A DNA stretch of 64,000 nt from Lepidostoma basale (Eukaryota; Arthropoda; Insecta; Trichoptera; Lepidostomatidae), in the NCBI GenBank assembly GCA_022606425.2, contig JAHDVF020000449.1:62001-126000 (forward strand). The letters run 5' to 3'. Shown here one piece after another: positions 1 through 10,004 of this stretch; positions within the stretch are counted from its first letter, which is position 1; each line of letters begins with the position of its first letter. The translations under genes were made by a program, and so were the position numbers. Below the pieces are notes generated by a model. It was not told the origin of the DNA, did no database searches, and saw only the letters and a program-made list of their open reading frames with translations.

Positions 1-221
1 GCGATTTTCATTTATAAGAATAATATGTTTGGCATTTTTAGACATTATCAAATATCAACTCCACCCGTCGTCAGCCGTCATCTTCCAATTCGCACCTTCC
101 AATTCGTCTTCTGACCTCATCCTCCCATCTCAGGTGGCGAATTGGGAGAAAGCGGAAGAGGACAGTTGGAGGCACATGCTATGAGAGGCCAAAGTTCGAT
201 TTGGGCTGAAGCCGATCGAAG

Positions 222-370
222 CGAGAGAGAAAGAGAGAAAGAGAGAAAGAGAGAAAGAGAGAAAGAGAGAAAGAGAGAAAGAGAGAAAGAGAGAAAGAGA
301 GAAAGAGAGAAAGAGAGAAAGAGAGAGAGAGAGAGAAAGTGAGAGGGAGAAAGAGAAAGAGAGAGGGAGG
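222..370. repeat. (GAGAGAAA)n microsatellite
   Basis: A pure purine tract on the + strand. The 8-base unit GAGAGAAA repeats without error from about 223 to 323, then degrades to mixed GA runs. It abuts a LINE-P fragment. The open frames across it (RERE or SLSL repeats) are by-products of the repeat, not genes. Confidence 0.97.
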
Positions 371-374
371 GCTT

Positions 375-655
375 TTTGTCCCTAACAGATATCTCCGACA
401 GCGACAGCATATATTGTTTTACCTACCGGCCGCCAGAACCAACTTGCCCCTGGTAAGACCGGTGGGAAGAGCAACAAATCTGCTGAACGCGGTCTTCTGG
501 GAGATCAACGTCTTTCATATTAGTGAAAGTACGTTCAGAATCTTGTCTTCCTAATGCCGAACCATCTCTCGTGCGTTTCTGGTAGTATACTACGAGTATA
601 CGAGTATACAATATATCATTTTACCTGTTCTCAATTGATGCCTTAAACCTTAATT
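375..655 (+). mobile_element. LINE-P 3' fragment (copy P1)
   Basis: The last 59 codons of a non-LTR reverse-transcriptase ORF, with the family motif FVPNRYLRQRQ then LPAARTNLPLVRPVGRA, stop at 552-554. The following UTR (ATTTTACCTGTTCTC and GATGCCTTAAACC near 620-650) matches the UTR of the copy at 36750. The 5' end is lost at the microsatellite. Motif style suggests a Jockey/I-type LINE; the clade is an inference. Confidence 0.72.
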
Positions 656-1281
656 TTAAAATTTCTATTGATAAAAAAAAACTAATTTGCTTTGATATAT
701 AATTAATACGAATGAAAACGTCTGAAGCAATAATAGGTAGGTATATTTTAATTAGAATTATACATAAAATGTACAATTATACCGGATAATGACGGGTTAA
801 AACAATTCTTTCGCATAATTGGCGCGGCTGTCGGCATCTATCCATCATAGGCTCGGGGAGTTGTGTGTGCCTATTATGGCGTACACGCGTATCTCGGATC
901 TGTAAGTTCTGGCCGAACTTTAAACTTTGTGTTTTACAGGTCGGCCTCTGACACGTGCCTGTTACTCCCCGGCTTCTGTAGTTAATTTCTGTGATTGGCA
1001 GGTGAAGGAAACTTTTTATCTCATTAAGGAATCATATCAAAGGACTTGCTATCAAATTTCACATTATGTTTCCCCGCAACTTTGTATCTTAGTTCACGGA
1101 GATACGATACAGTTTCATGTCATTGTGCCGTGCTGTCGACCTTCTTGGAAATGTTTTACCACTCAGAATATATATTCAGCCACGCTCTTAGTTATATTCA
1201 TTTATTATCTAATATACGTAAGATTATCACGGTAACTAGATTATTGAATATTTATGAAAACATAAATTTACTTGAATTTTA
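656..1281. other. Mostly unassigned sequence
   Basis: A short K-family scrap (AATTAATACGAATGAAAACG) lies near 702. A GC-richer patch at 780-1010 has two AG acceptor-like and two GT donor-like sites (see findings). No protein is recognised. 1010-1281 is AT-rich and featureless. Confidence 0.4.
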
Positions 1282-1530
1282 TTCAACATTTTGAATGTAT
1301 ACAAATACTTGTAGACGAATACTGGATTTTATTTACCCATTGCGGGTTATCAATTCAAGGATTAATTTTATCTCAATAGAGACGAAGATGCAAACTTGAA
1401 ACTGAATATGGTGATCGAGGTGTTTACAGGACTTATGACCTGTCATTGGTTGGGTTAAGCGCACACTTTATGTAATTACAACATTCCCCATTCCACCTTT
1501 CTTATGACCACCGTGTCTGACAAATTTTAG
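1282..1530. mobile_element. E-family MITE (copy E1)
   Basis: It starts TTTGAATGTATACAAATACTTG, continues to ACGAATACTGGATTTT, and carries CTCAATAGAGACGAAGATG and ACAGGACTTATGACCTGTC. The same blocks recur at 24208, 51322 and 56079, in part in the opposite relative order, as expected of an element with inverted halves. No coding capacity. Confidence 0.7.
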
Positions 1531-1564
1531 AAGTTGTATATATGTTAATATCCAACACCACAAT

Positions 1565-1975
1565 TCACATGTCAGTTGAATTTTATTGTATTTAACGCTG
1601 AGACATATTTCGCCTTACGAAGGCGATACATGTCAATCCCATTAAATATTAAAAAAATTCTGGGCAACAGACATTTTCATCTAATTCTTGAAGTTTTATT
1701 TTATTTTAACATACCCTATTTCTCCTTACGAAGGCGATTCGCGTCAATCCCATTAAATATTGTAAAACTTCTAGGCAACAGACATTTTCGTCTAATTCTT
1801 GAAGTTTTATTGTAACATACCCTATTTCGCCTTACGAAGGAGATATGTATCACTCCCATTAAATATATTAAAACATCAGGGCAACGGACATTTTCAACTA
1901 ATTCTTAAAGTTATATTGTATTTTATGGCAATTACATATTTCGCCTAACTAAGGAATTATCAAATGTTCGTTAAC
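1565..1975. repeat. Tandem array of about 110-bp K-derived units
   Basis: Four consecutive units carry CGCCTTACGAAGGCGAT-like blocks at 1611, 1722, 1828 and 1942 (spacings 111, 106, 114). Each is followed by a CCCATTAAATATT block and a GCAACAGACATTTTC block (the last unit is less complete). These are degenerate versions of the K-MITE arm (CGCCCTTCTAAGGC, CCCATAAAATATAA), so a MITE arm appears to have been tandemly amplified. Confidence 0.78.
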
Positions 1976-2128
1976 GCATAAGCTAATCTATCGCCATTTT
2001 ATTGTCACGTGAATTCTTCACCAAACCATAGACAGTGTGACAATCACACTGCTATCGCCGGGAATCGAACCCGAGACCTACGGTGAGGCAGTCAAAGCAC
2101 TTATCACTCAGCCACGAAGGTCGTCAAT
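1976..2128 (-). mobile_element. tRNA-derived SINE-F (copy F1)
   Basis: Read on the minus strand, a tRNA-like head (GACCTTCGTGGCTGAGTGAT, B-box-like GGGTTCGATTCCC) leads to GCGATAGCAGTGTGATTGTC and ends in CACGTGACAATAAAATGGCG. It is truncated before the 3' tail. The head matches the other SINE-F copies and is not a functional tRNA gene. Confidence 0.85.
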
Positions 2129-2253
2129 TAGATTATTTTACCACATTGCAACATTTTATTTATTTGCATAAAATTTGAAACATTGCATCTCGGATTCAAA
2201 ATTCTAAAACAAATGCTCCATCGTAAATATTATATGAAACTGTGTTTTCAGTG

Positions 2254-2618
2254 GAACGGACCCCTCGCACTCACGTGCAAATGTTCCCATTGGGAATCGA
2301 GTGTTCCCCGTAACAAATGGTCGCAAGTTTCACGTCTGGAGCATGGCGTCTAGATTTATCTATGCGACTCCCGGCGTTATCAGCCGTGGACCCAACAATG
2401 GACATAATGAGGACCCGCCCGCCGAGATAAGGGCGCGCCTCTCCGGCTCGTGTAGTCCTTGCAATATGTACAATATGTACTCTCTGTGGGCCGCTGTTGC
2501 TATCTTGTACTCACCTTTTATTTTCTTGCTTGTTTCAGGTAAATTACGAGTTGATGGGCGCCCAAGGCCGGTGGTCGACTACCAGCAAGTTGAAAGTATT
2601 GTACCAAGGATTCTGTAA
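2254..2618 (+). other. Unassigned open frame after a splice-acceptor-like site
   Basis: Immediately after ACTGTGTTTTCAG a frame stays open for about 120 codons and holds a hydrophobic stretch (LWAAVAILYSPFIFLLV). It ends just before a LINE-A tail. A second acceptor-like tract (TTTTCTTGCTTGTTTCAG, ending at 2538) lies inside it. The segment is GC-richer than its surroundings and not made of any repeat seen here. I recognise no homologue; it could be a host exon or chance. Confidence 0.18.
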
Positions 2619-2626
2619 TATCTATT

Positions 2627-3430
2627 AACTAACTAATTAACATACCATCACGCCGTTTCCCCGAAGGGGTAGGCAGAAAGAATGAACTGCCAAACTTTTC
2701 TTTCCTGACATATTTCTCTCGCTTCCTCAACATTCGTGTTACATCGTGTCATGCACGCGCGTTGATTTTATTATTATTTTTTTAAATAATTTAATTGTAT
2801 ACAACAGGTCTTTAGAACCCAATTACTGTGTACATTTTACATTTACAAAAATAACACAGACAAACATGTTAAAATAAAACACATATATCAGAAATTGTGG
2901 TACGTACCTATATGATCCTTAAAGGAAGCATAGGTCATTTGGATAATGTCCCCATTAACTGACACCTCATTCAAGAGCACCATACCGCGGGTCATTGTTC
3001 TGCTATGCGGTATGCACAACAGTTTTCTCTGACTCCTCACGTGGCCGACATTCAATATTTGATTTATTTGATCGTGCCACGTTTTCCTCGGTCTTCCTCT
3101 ATTTCTGGTTCCATTTACATCGTTAACATATATTTTTTTACCATTCTTTCTTCATTCATTCTTTCCGTATGTCCAAACCATCTTATTGATCCTTTCATTA
3201 TTTTGTTCATAACACCATCATTTGCACCGGATTCACTTCTTATATTTTCATTCAACACTCAATCATACACCGAGTATTACACATTCGTCTAAGAGATATA
3301 ATTTCTACTGTATTTATTCTACTTTCATCCTTCTTTTGCCAGTTCCATGCTTCGCTTCATTGTGCACTGCCATTCTAGCTTTTTGGATAGGTTTTTGTTT
3401 GCGATGACAACTTTAAGTGCACCATTTATT
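2627..3430 (-). mobile_element. LINE-A 3' fragment (copy A1), interrupted
   Basis: Minus-strand copy: tail TTAGTTAG at low coordinates, then the CGGCGTGATGG end, then the C-terminal RT domain as far as the AKMAVHNE-like region near 3370-3400. Frameshifts and stops throughout. An unrelated retroposon (2766-3020) splits it at the ACGCGCGT..GATTTCTCTGAC position. Confidence 0.82.
2766..3020 (-). mobile_element. D-tailed retroposon inserted in LINE-A
   Basis: This 255-bp insertion ends, on the minus strand, with GTAATTGGGTTCTAAAGACC then TGTTGTATAC and an A-rich run. That 'D' tail is shared with SINE-F copies at 24905 and 29600. The body (TATCCAAATGACCTATGCTTCC and beyond) is not seen elsewhere here. 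Boundaries are set by the point where LINE-A resumes. Confidence 0.6.
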
Positions 3431-3914
3431 AAAAATAAATGGACGAAGGGGAGCTCCATATTTCGTTTTACTGGGGCTTTATCAAACGTATGTCGTTGTG
3501 AAATATTTCAAAATGTTTTATGAATGGACTTTGGTTAATATTTGCTTGTTTACAATTTCTTTAGTGATTTTTGGTATAATTTAAAAATTTGGTACAATCT
3601 TATTAAGTAATATCTGTAAAGTTTTCATTCAAAATTAAACGTATTTTAACGCTTTTCATTGAAAGTTTCACACAAAAGGATTTAAAAAAAAAACGCTTAC
3701 TGCTTTTTTGTTCTAGTGTAATAAGTTGTTTTTTCATTTCTACAATCACGTTTCATTTTCCATTATTTTCTCTTTAAAACCTTAACGAGGTTTTTCTTTT
3801 AGACAAGGCGGGCTCATTTTTCGCAATAGAAATGAACGTATCATGTTATTTATTTATTTATTTTAAAATAATTTCTACCTTAATGAAAATTTCACAAAGC
3901 ACTCTTATCATAGA
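3431..3914. other. AT-rich unassigned sequence
   Basis: No repeat family, RNA gene or convincing coding frame seen. Confidence 0.4.
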
Positions 3915-4055
3915 TGAATCTCGTGGCAGGATAGCTATGACTGCAACATCGAAAGTACCGGGTTCGATACCCGGCGATGACAGTATGATTCTCATACTGT
4001 GTTTGGTCTGGTGTAAAATTTACGTGACAATAATGGCGATAGATTGGCTAGCTAT
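3915..4055 (+). mobile_element. tRNA-derived SINE-F (copy F2)
   Basis: Degenerate tRNA-like head (CTCGTGGCAGGATAGCTATG, B-box CGGGTTCGATACCCGG) followed by the body GCGATGACAGTATGATTCTC and TTACGTGACAATAATGGCG. Truncated after GATTGGCTAGCTATC. Confidence 0.85.
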
Positions 4056-4244
4056 CAAATGTTTTGAGAATCATTCATTGTTTATTGTTTTAACAATGCT
4101 GTAAAACTCCATACTCAAATAATTAATATAAATGAAAACGTCTGTCTTCTAGGAGTTTTATTAAGTTTTATATTGAATGACATGTTTCGTCCTTCCAAGG
4201 CATTATCAATCGATAATGCCTTATAATTTGATAATGCCTTAGAA

Positions 4245-4743
4245 CATAGGTTTCCAATTTTTTCTGGGCCACCGCCCCCTTTACAAGAAAAATAAACTTT
4301 CAACGCCCTTCTCACATAAAAGTTATTCCGAATATTTAGAAACACATAGTTGAAATAAATCAAATATTGAATGTTGGCCATGTGAGGAGTCAGAGAAATC
4401 GACGCGCGTGCATGACACGATGTATGAATGTTGTGGAAGGGAGAGAAATATGTCAGGAAAGAAAAGTGCGGTAGTCCAATCTTTCTGCCTACCCCTTTGG
4501 GAGACGGCGTGATGGTTAGTTAGTTAGTTAGTTTAGTTGAATTTTTAATATTATTTTATCTTTTATGTATCTGAAAACGACATATGGTAGAATACCGAAC
4601 GAAGAAAAGGAAGAAATGATCAACGTGTTTTTTTATATTTTAGACTATATTTTTTTATCTGCCCGCGCTCTCTATCATCTACTGCCCCCCTGAAAGTCTC
4701 AAACGCCCACAAGGGGACGTTATCGTCCACTCTGAGAACCTAG
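4245..4743. mobile_element. hAT-like nonautonomous element inside K3
   Basis: Ends CATAGGTTTCC... and ...GAGAACCTAG are imperfect inverted repeats. It is flanked by CCTTAGAA (4237-4244) and CCTTTAGAA (4744-4752), an 8-bp TSD with one inserted T. The interior CTGGGCCACCGCCCCCTTTAC resembles the element at 61461. No transposase; it hosts a LINE-A fragment. Confidence 0.6.
4355..4533 (+). mobile_element. LINE-A 3' end (copy A2) with 8-bp TSD
   Basis: 179 bp of the LINE-A C-terminus (NRRACMTRCMNV equivalents, then CGGCGTGATGG and a GTTA tail). TAGTTGAA flanks it at 4347-4354 and 4534-4541. It is the innermost of three nested insertions. Confidence 0.85.
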
Positions 4744-4825
4744 CCTTTAGAAGGACGAAACATGTCATTCCATACAAAACTTTATAAAAGTCCTAGAAGG
4801 CAGAAGTTTTCATTTATATAAATTA

Positions 4826-4937
4826 GTCATGAGAATCAATATAATAGATTACCCTTTACATACATTAGGCTCGCGCTGTAATGATGTGAAGAGCTACTAA
4901 AAAAATAATAAAAAGTAAATATTATATATAATATAAG
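4826..4937 (+). mobile_element. SINE-F 3' half (copy F12)
   Basis: Matches the SINE-F distal body: CATGAGAATCAATATAATAG, GGCTCGCGCTGTAATGATGT, then an AATA-rich tail. The tRNA-like head is missing. Confidence 0.72.
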
Positions 4938-5420
4938 TATGGAAGCGAAGCATGAAACTGGCAAAAGAAGGATGAAAGTAGAATAAATGCAGTAGAAATG
5001 AGATCTCTTAGACGAATGTGTGGATACTCTGTGTATGATAGAGTGTCGAATGAAAATATAAGAAGTGAATGCGGTGCGAATGATGGTGTCATAAACAAAA
5101 TAATGAAAGGATCATTAAGATGGTTTGGACATATGGAAAGAATGAATAAAGAAAGAATGGTAAAAAAAAACTATATGTTAATGATGTAAATGGAACCAGA
5201 AATAGGGGAAGACCGAGAAAAACGTGGCACGATCAAATAAATCTAATATTGAATGTCGGCCATGTGAGGAGTCAGAGAAATCGACGCGCGTGCATGACAC
5301 GATGTATGAATGTTGAGGAAGCGAGAGAAATATGTCAGGAAAGAAAAGTGTGGCAGTCCATTCTTTCTGCCTACCCCTTCGGAGAGACGGCGTGATGTTT
5401 AGTTAGCTAGTTAGTTAGTT
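4938..5420 (+). mobile_element. LINE-A 3' fragment (copy A3), complete insertion with 11-bp TSD
   Basis: This copy shows the family best. From YGSEA (degraded) it runs through RINAVEMRSLRRMCG, LRWFGHMERMNKERM, RGRPRKTWHDQIN, RRACMTRCMNVEEAREIC and WQSILSAYPFGET, to the stop, CGGCGTGATG and a GTTA-type tail. Frameshifts near 5165 break the frame. TATAATATAAG flanks it at 4927-4937 and 5421-5431, so this is a single 5'-truncated target-primed insertion. The domain is the extreme C-terminus of an RTE-like reverse transcriptase; the catalytic YADD part is absent. Confidence 0.9.
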
Positions 5421-5431
5421 TATAATATAAG

Positions 5432-6294
5432 AAATATCTTTATCAAAACATTAAATCGGAACGTACATCCAGCATTGAAAAACGAAACGCCATATGCGAT
5501 TGCTACACAACCGCCGACCGCCTTCACTACTGTTCGTTTTTTTTTATTTTGGGGGTTTTTCGGTGCGCCTTTTTAGTACTGGCCATTCCGCCCTTCCCGA
5601 AAGGACGGCGCCCATTTCCTTCCTGCGCCCGCCCTCCGCCCGCCGCCCGCGCGTTGGAAATCCTTCCGCTCCGTGACCATTTTCCACTTGCTTTTACGGA
5701 GGACGAATATTCAGCTTTTGATGTTGGCATTATTTAGCTCTGCGCCCAAAGAGAAAACTCTGTGTAATAAGCAGTCGGGTTTATCGTTCACAATTTTGTT
5801 GAGTCCTTTTTTTTTTAAACGCGAATTCAGCTTTGTACGGCTACTCGTGAAATGCGTAAGTTTTCGGGGAAACGGTTTAATTTATATCATTTACCCGCCG
5901 AATTAAATTGAAGCTATGAGCGGGTAGCGTTTCTACAGCTTTTTGTGACCTCTTGAAATTCGGCGGTAATTCCTTATTACATTCGATTACTTGGAGCACA
6001 TGGTTTATTCGTATCCGCTGTTCTTTACTGTCTCCGGGTCGCCGAGGACGGTACAGACTCACGCATCTTTCTAACGAAATTGTGTTTAGATAAATCAATA
6101 GAGGTAAGAGGAAATACGCGATATATATGTATGATAGTCCATTTGGTTTTATCCAATTGGGATGATATTACCAATTCCGAATAAGGTTGAATGACCTTTA
6201 AATGATTAGTTTGATATATATTTTATTTATCTTATTGGAATGTGGCTCCATCGTAGAATTTTACGCTTCCCGTGAACCTATATTGAGGTATTGT
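5432..6294. other. Single-copy region with GC-rich patch
   Basis: 5575-5690 is strongly C-rich (GCGCCCGCCCTCCGCCCG). The frames across it are probably composition effects. No repeat family is recognised; host regulatory or exonic DNA is possible but unsupported. Confidence 0.35.
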
Positions 6295-6422
6295 GAAGAC
6301 ATAGATATAGAAGGGGTACCCACCGCTTACCCGAGGCTGTTATAGGCCGCAGCGACGCCCTTTCGTCAGCCTCGCTCATTCACTTCCTAGGCCCGTCCCC
6401 CGTCCATCCGAGACTGACATTT
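6295..6422 (-). mobile_element. H retroposon (copy H1)
   Basis: Contains the H core on the minus strand: GACGGGGGACGGGCCTAGG, GCGAGGCTGACGAAAGGGCG, AACAGCCTCGGGTAAGCGG. Same core at 8785, 36660, 40160, 40405, 57510 and 61837. Confidence 0.78.
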
Positions 6423-6639
6423 ATTAATTGTTATTTCATTATTTTACGAATATCAAATAGACACCAGGCCACATTTAAGCTACTCTTTTTTTCCCCTTCT
6501 ATGCCTCGCACTTACAAACACAAACACATGGTATATACAGCCAATACAGTTATCTTATCTGTAAAGGAATATTAAACAAAAATCTTAAATTTAATAGTGT
6601 AAGGAAGGCAGGACACAGTTGGAGGGTGGAAGAGAGTAA

Positions 6640-7195
6640 AGGTATTACCCGAAGAGCTAGATCTGAACGAGAATTGTTGTCCGATATAAAGATTAGAAAA
6701 ATTGCATATTTGGGACACAACGAAAAGTATGATTTGCTGGGCCTCATCATGAAAAGAAAGATTGAGGGTAGTTGCAGTTTGGGAAGACGGCAGATATCCT
6801 GAGATGCATCAGAGAGTGGACCGAAATTCAGAGGGTGGGTAAATTGTTCAAGCTAGGACAGGACAGAAATTCCTAGGTCAGGGTGATAGCCGACGTTAGA
6901 AAACTTGATATGGCACTCTAAGATGAAGAAGATTATTTATGTTGTACATTATAGATAATAACGTTACTGTACAATAATATATCATAAATATATCCTAGTG
7001 ATAATGGTCAAAATAGAAGGACGATGTGAACTTAGTAGAAGGCAAACATCTTGGCTGCGCACTATAAGATACTGAACTGGAATGTGGATTGTTGTGTGGG
7101 CGGCGTAAGTCAGAGAAGCTTTTTGCAGAAGTGGTGGTCAACGTCTGAAAAACGTGTTATATGACACAGGAAGAATAAGAAGATCAAGGGTTCGC
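6640..7195 (+). mobile_element. LINE-Q 3' fragments (two degraded pieces)
   Basis: 6650-6925 contains DIKIRKIAYLGH, KRKIEGS..LGRRQIS and ESEWTEIQRVGKLF-like residues with stops; 6990-7195 repeats the VKIEGRCELSRRQTSWLRTI block. Both resemble the LINE-Q copies at 28010 and 57665 (KVSYLGHVLRGEKY, KIEGRRGVGRRQISWL). Confidence 0.65.
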
Positions 7196-7289
7196 GTTTA
7201 AAATTAATATATTGTTTTATGTCACTCTCACATGTATGTTTGTATTCATATTAATGGCGAATTTTATATTAGTATTGTACTAAGCATTT

Positions 7290-7848
7290 AATCAAATAAC
7301 TAACTTACTTACTTCCTATGGCCATTCAACTCTTGAAAAGTTTTAGCCTCGCTGATGATTTTTCGATAAGCTCCTCGATCCTGCGCCTTTTGCTCCCAGC
7401 AGTCCGATTTACCCTACCTAGCCAGCTCAGCCAGAACAATGTCTATTAGGCGCTGTCTAGGCCTTCCTACAGGTCTTACTCCAGTCGGTCTAGACGCGTA
7501 CAGCGTCTTGATTGTTCTGGTCTCTTCGGCTCGGCATACGTGCCCAATCCATGCTAGGCGACCGGCTCTCACGGTGCTTGTTATAAGGAACTGCTGGGTC
7601 ATCGTACGGATCTCTTGGTTGGTCCTATGTCTCCAAGTTCCCGCTGAAACACTGGGTCTGGGTCCCAGGATAATTCTAAGTATTTTGTTCTCAAACCAGT
7701 AGATTCTTTGTTGTTCTTTTAGAGTCATTGTCCATGACTCAGAACCATATGTCACTACTGTGGCTGGCTGCTGTGACCTTTTTGTCTGATAACTCTTTCT
7801 ATCATTCGTGTTCATGTGAGCGTGCGAGCGAGATACATTTCCAGGCAC
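7290..7848 (-). mobile_element. LINE-R RT C-terminal fragment
   Basis: A minus-strand frame of 144 codons holds TYGSESWTMTLKEQQRI, KILRIILGPRPSV, LAWIGHVCRAEETRTIK and RPVGRPRQRLIDIV. This is the C-terminal layout of an RTE-like reverse transcriptase (YGSE.W, R..GH..R, GRP). The frame runs to a stop near 7414, with further relict coding and a TAAGTAAGT tail down to 7290. Distinct from LINE-A and the only copy in the window. 5'-truncated. Confidence 0.72.
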
Positions 7849-8007
7849 AGAAAGTATTTAAACTCGAGCATTTATCTGTCATATTTTAGGCAATAACGAT
7901 AATCGGTTGATTGGTTCTCGATGGTTTTGCGAACAATGATATGTCACTGTTTGGCATTCTAAGTTGTCATGAAATCTGCTTTGGAATAGTAATCCCTTTG
8001 TATTAAC

Positions 8008-8540
8008 ATTGACTAACTAACTAACCATCACGCCATTTGCCCGGAGGGGTAGGCAGAGAGGATGGATCGCCACAGTGCTCTGTCCTGGCATACCTCTCGG
8101 GGTTCCTCTACATTCATACATCGTACCATGCACGTACGTCGATTATTCCGACTACGAATGTGACCGCCTTTTAGTAATTAATTAATTTGGTCATGTCATG
8201 TTTTCCTCGGTCGTCCTCGGCTTCTTTTTCCACTCACGCTGCTTGTGTACAACTTTTTAACCATTCTACTCATCCGTTCGTTGTCTAATATGTCCAAACC
8301 ATCTCAGGGATACTTTTTTAATTTTATCCATGATGCAGTCATCTGCCTTACATTTCTTTCTTATTTCATCGTTCGGTATTCTATCATACAACGTTTTCCC
8401 GCACATTATTCGTAGTGATCTCATTTCTACGGTGTTTATCCTGCTTTCATCCTTCTTTTGCCAGCTCCTAGCTTCACTTCCATACATGAGGGTTGGCACT
8501 AGAACTCCTTTGTTTACTGCCATCTTTGCTTTTGTGGATA
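8008..8540 (-). mobile_element. LINE-A 3' fragment (copy A4)
   Basis: GTTA tail, GGCGTGATGG end, then 85 open codons containing VPTLMYGSEARSWQKKDESR, MRSLRIMCGKTLYDRIPND and LRWFGHI. A four-base deletion-type change near 8280 (GTTG..TCTAATATG) disrupts the frame downstream. It belongs to the KTLYDRIPNDEIRKKC subtype, like the copy at 15350. Confidence 0.85.
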
Positions 8541-8566
8541 TATTTTTTTAATAATTAATACGACTT

Positions 8567-8940
8567 TGTCCTACATGCCAAAAACTGTACTCCACATTTT
8601 TTTTCCCATTCCGCATTTGTCTCCTCTGCCTCTCCTGTTCTTCCCGCTGTATATTCCTGTGGTATATCATTCTTTTTAAATTTTATATAATGTTCCTGAA
8701 ATGTTCATGTATTATATATTATGTTTATTTATTCAATAAAGTACAGCGGAACAAAGAAGTAGGATGGAGTAGATTAAATGTGGTCTGGCACCCCCTTGTT
8801 GTTGCCGTCTTTAATGTAAGTCCCGGATGGACCGGGGACAGGCCCAGGGAGTGTACGAGCGAGGCTGATAAAAGGGCGCCGCTACGCCCTATAACAGCCT
8901 CGGGTATGTGGCGGGAACTTCTATGTTCCTTTAAAATTAA
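8567..8940 (+). mobile_element. H retroposon (copy H2), 374 bp with 17-bp TSD
   Basis: The longest bounded H copy. AATAATTAATACGACTT occurs at 8550-8566 and again at 8941-8957, a perfect 17-bp TSD. The 3' half is the H core (CCCGGATGGACCGGGGACAG, GCGAGGCTGATAAAAGGG, TGTGGCGGGAACTTCTATG) ending in TTCCTTTAAAATTA. The 5' half has no coding match. A long TSD and A-rich end indicate LINE-mediated retroposition; no tRNA-like head is evident. Confidence 0.85.
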
Positions 8941-8957
8941 AATAATTAATACGACTT

Positions 8958-9650
8958 AAATGTCTTAACATTGAAATGTAACGAAATATATAATAATATT
9001 TTGAAAGTTCTCATTCAATATACATTCCTTATTAAGTATTCATACAATATTTCAACGCTGAATCGACTAGAGCCGACTAATAGCGAACTAGTCCGGATGA
9101 GTTAGTAACTTGTTCCAGCCTCCGCCAAGCGAGCGGGGAAGTTTCTCAGCTCAGCTATAAACCCCTTTCTCCTCACCGACCGGTGTCCCCCAAGGCGCGC
9201 CGCTTGGGCCAACTTCTGAGCTTTCCAACTTTTTTCTTGTTGCTCGTCGTCCGTGTCTCGTGGCCCTCCCGTTCATTGTGTAAACTGGATAGTTTATTTT
9301 ATTCTACGTCTTAAAACTTGTACCGTGAACTTCGCTGAACTTCCCTCCGCTATTTTGTTCTAGTTGAATTTTTAATCATACATGTCTAATTAATTACGTT
9401 CTTCATTCAATTTGCCGTGGAAACTTGCGCACGGCTTTTATACCGGTATTAGGTGCTTACTTCTCTCTCTATATGTTACCGTAGTGTGTCTTTACGTAGG
9501 TAACATAGTCCACCAGCGAGTGTTTCTTGGGGACGATGAATAGTGAAAATAAAATAACACACTATTTATCATGTAGATCTTTTACGCAGTAAAATGTTCT
9601 ACTTTATTGAGGAAAATTTGTGTAGTTCTGTTTAAAATTGAAATATTTAT
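8958..9650. other. Single-copy region
   Basis: The GC-richer block 9060-9270 (AAGGCGCGCCGCTTGGGCC and neighbours) lies in otherwise AT-rich DNA. No coding, RNA or repeat assignment. Confidence 0.35.
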
Positions 9651-9652
9651 AA

Positions 9653-9987
9653 CTAACTAACTAACCATCACGCCGTCTCACCGACGGGGTAGGCAGAAAT
9701 AATGGACTGCCACACTTTTCTTTCCTGACATATTTCTCTCACTTCCTCAACATTCATACATCGTGTCATGCAAGCGCGTCGATTTCTCTGTCTCCTCACA
9801 TGGCCGACATTCAAAATTTGCTTTATTTGATCGTGCCACGTTTTCCTCGGTCTTCCTCTGTTTCTGGTTCCATTTACATCATTAACATATAATTTTTTTT
9901 ACCATTCTTTCTTCATTCATTCTTTCCATATGTCCTAACCATCTTAATGATCCTTTCATTATTTTGTTCATGACATGTTTGTGTGCG
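9653..9987 (-). mobile_element. LINE-A 3' fragment (copy A5)
   Basis: GTTA tail, CGGCGTGATGG end, then C-terminal codons back to NKIMKGSLRWLGHMERMNEER. A near-duplicate flank GAAATATTTATAA (9640-9652) and GAAATATTCATAG (9988-10000) is a decayed TSD of about 13 bp. Confidence 0.82.
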
Positions 9988-10004
9988 GAAATATTCATAG
10001 TGTA

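Larger units (their letters stand above)
4110..4825. mobile_element. K-family foldback MITE (copy K3), split
   Basis: Left arm at 4120-4244 (AATTAATATAAATGAAAACG, then GACATGTTTCGTCC); right arm at 4744-4825 (AGAAGGACGAAACATGTCAT, then GAAGTTTTCATT). The arms are reverse complements of one another apart from decay. A 499-bp hAT-like element separates them. Confidence 0.82.

Noticed and set aside
117..410. 97-codon minus-strand frame of SLSL repeats and the matching plus-strand RERE frame
   Set aside because: Both are direct translations of the GAGAGAAA microsatellite.
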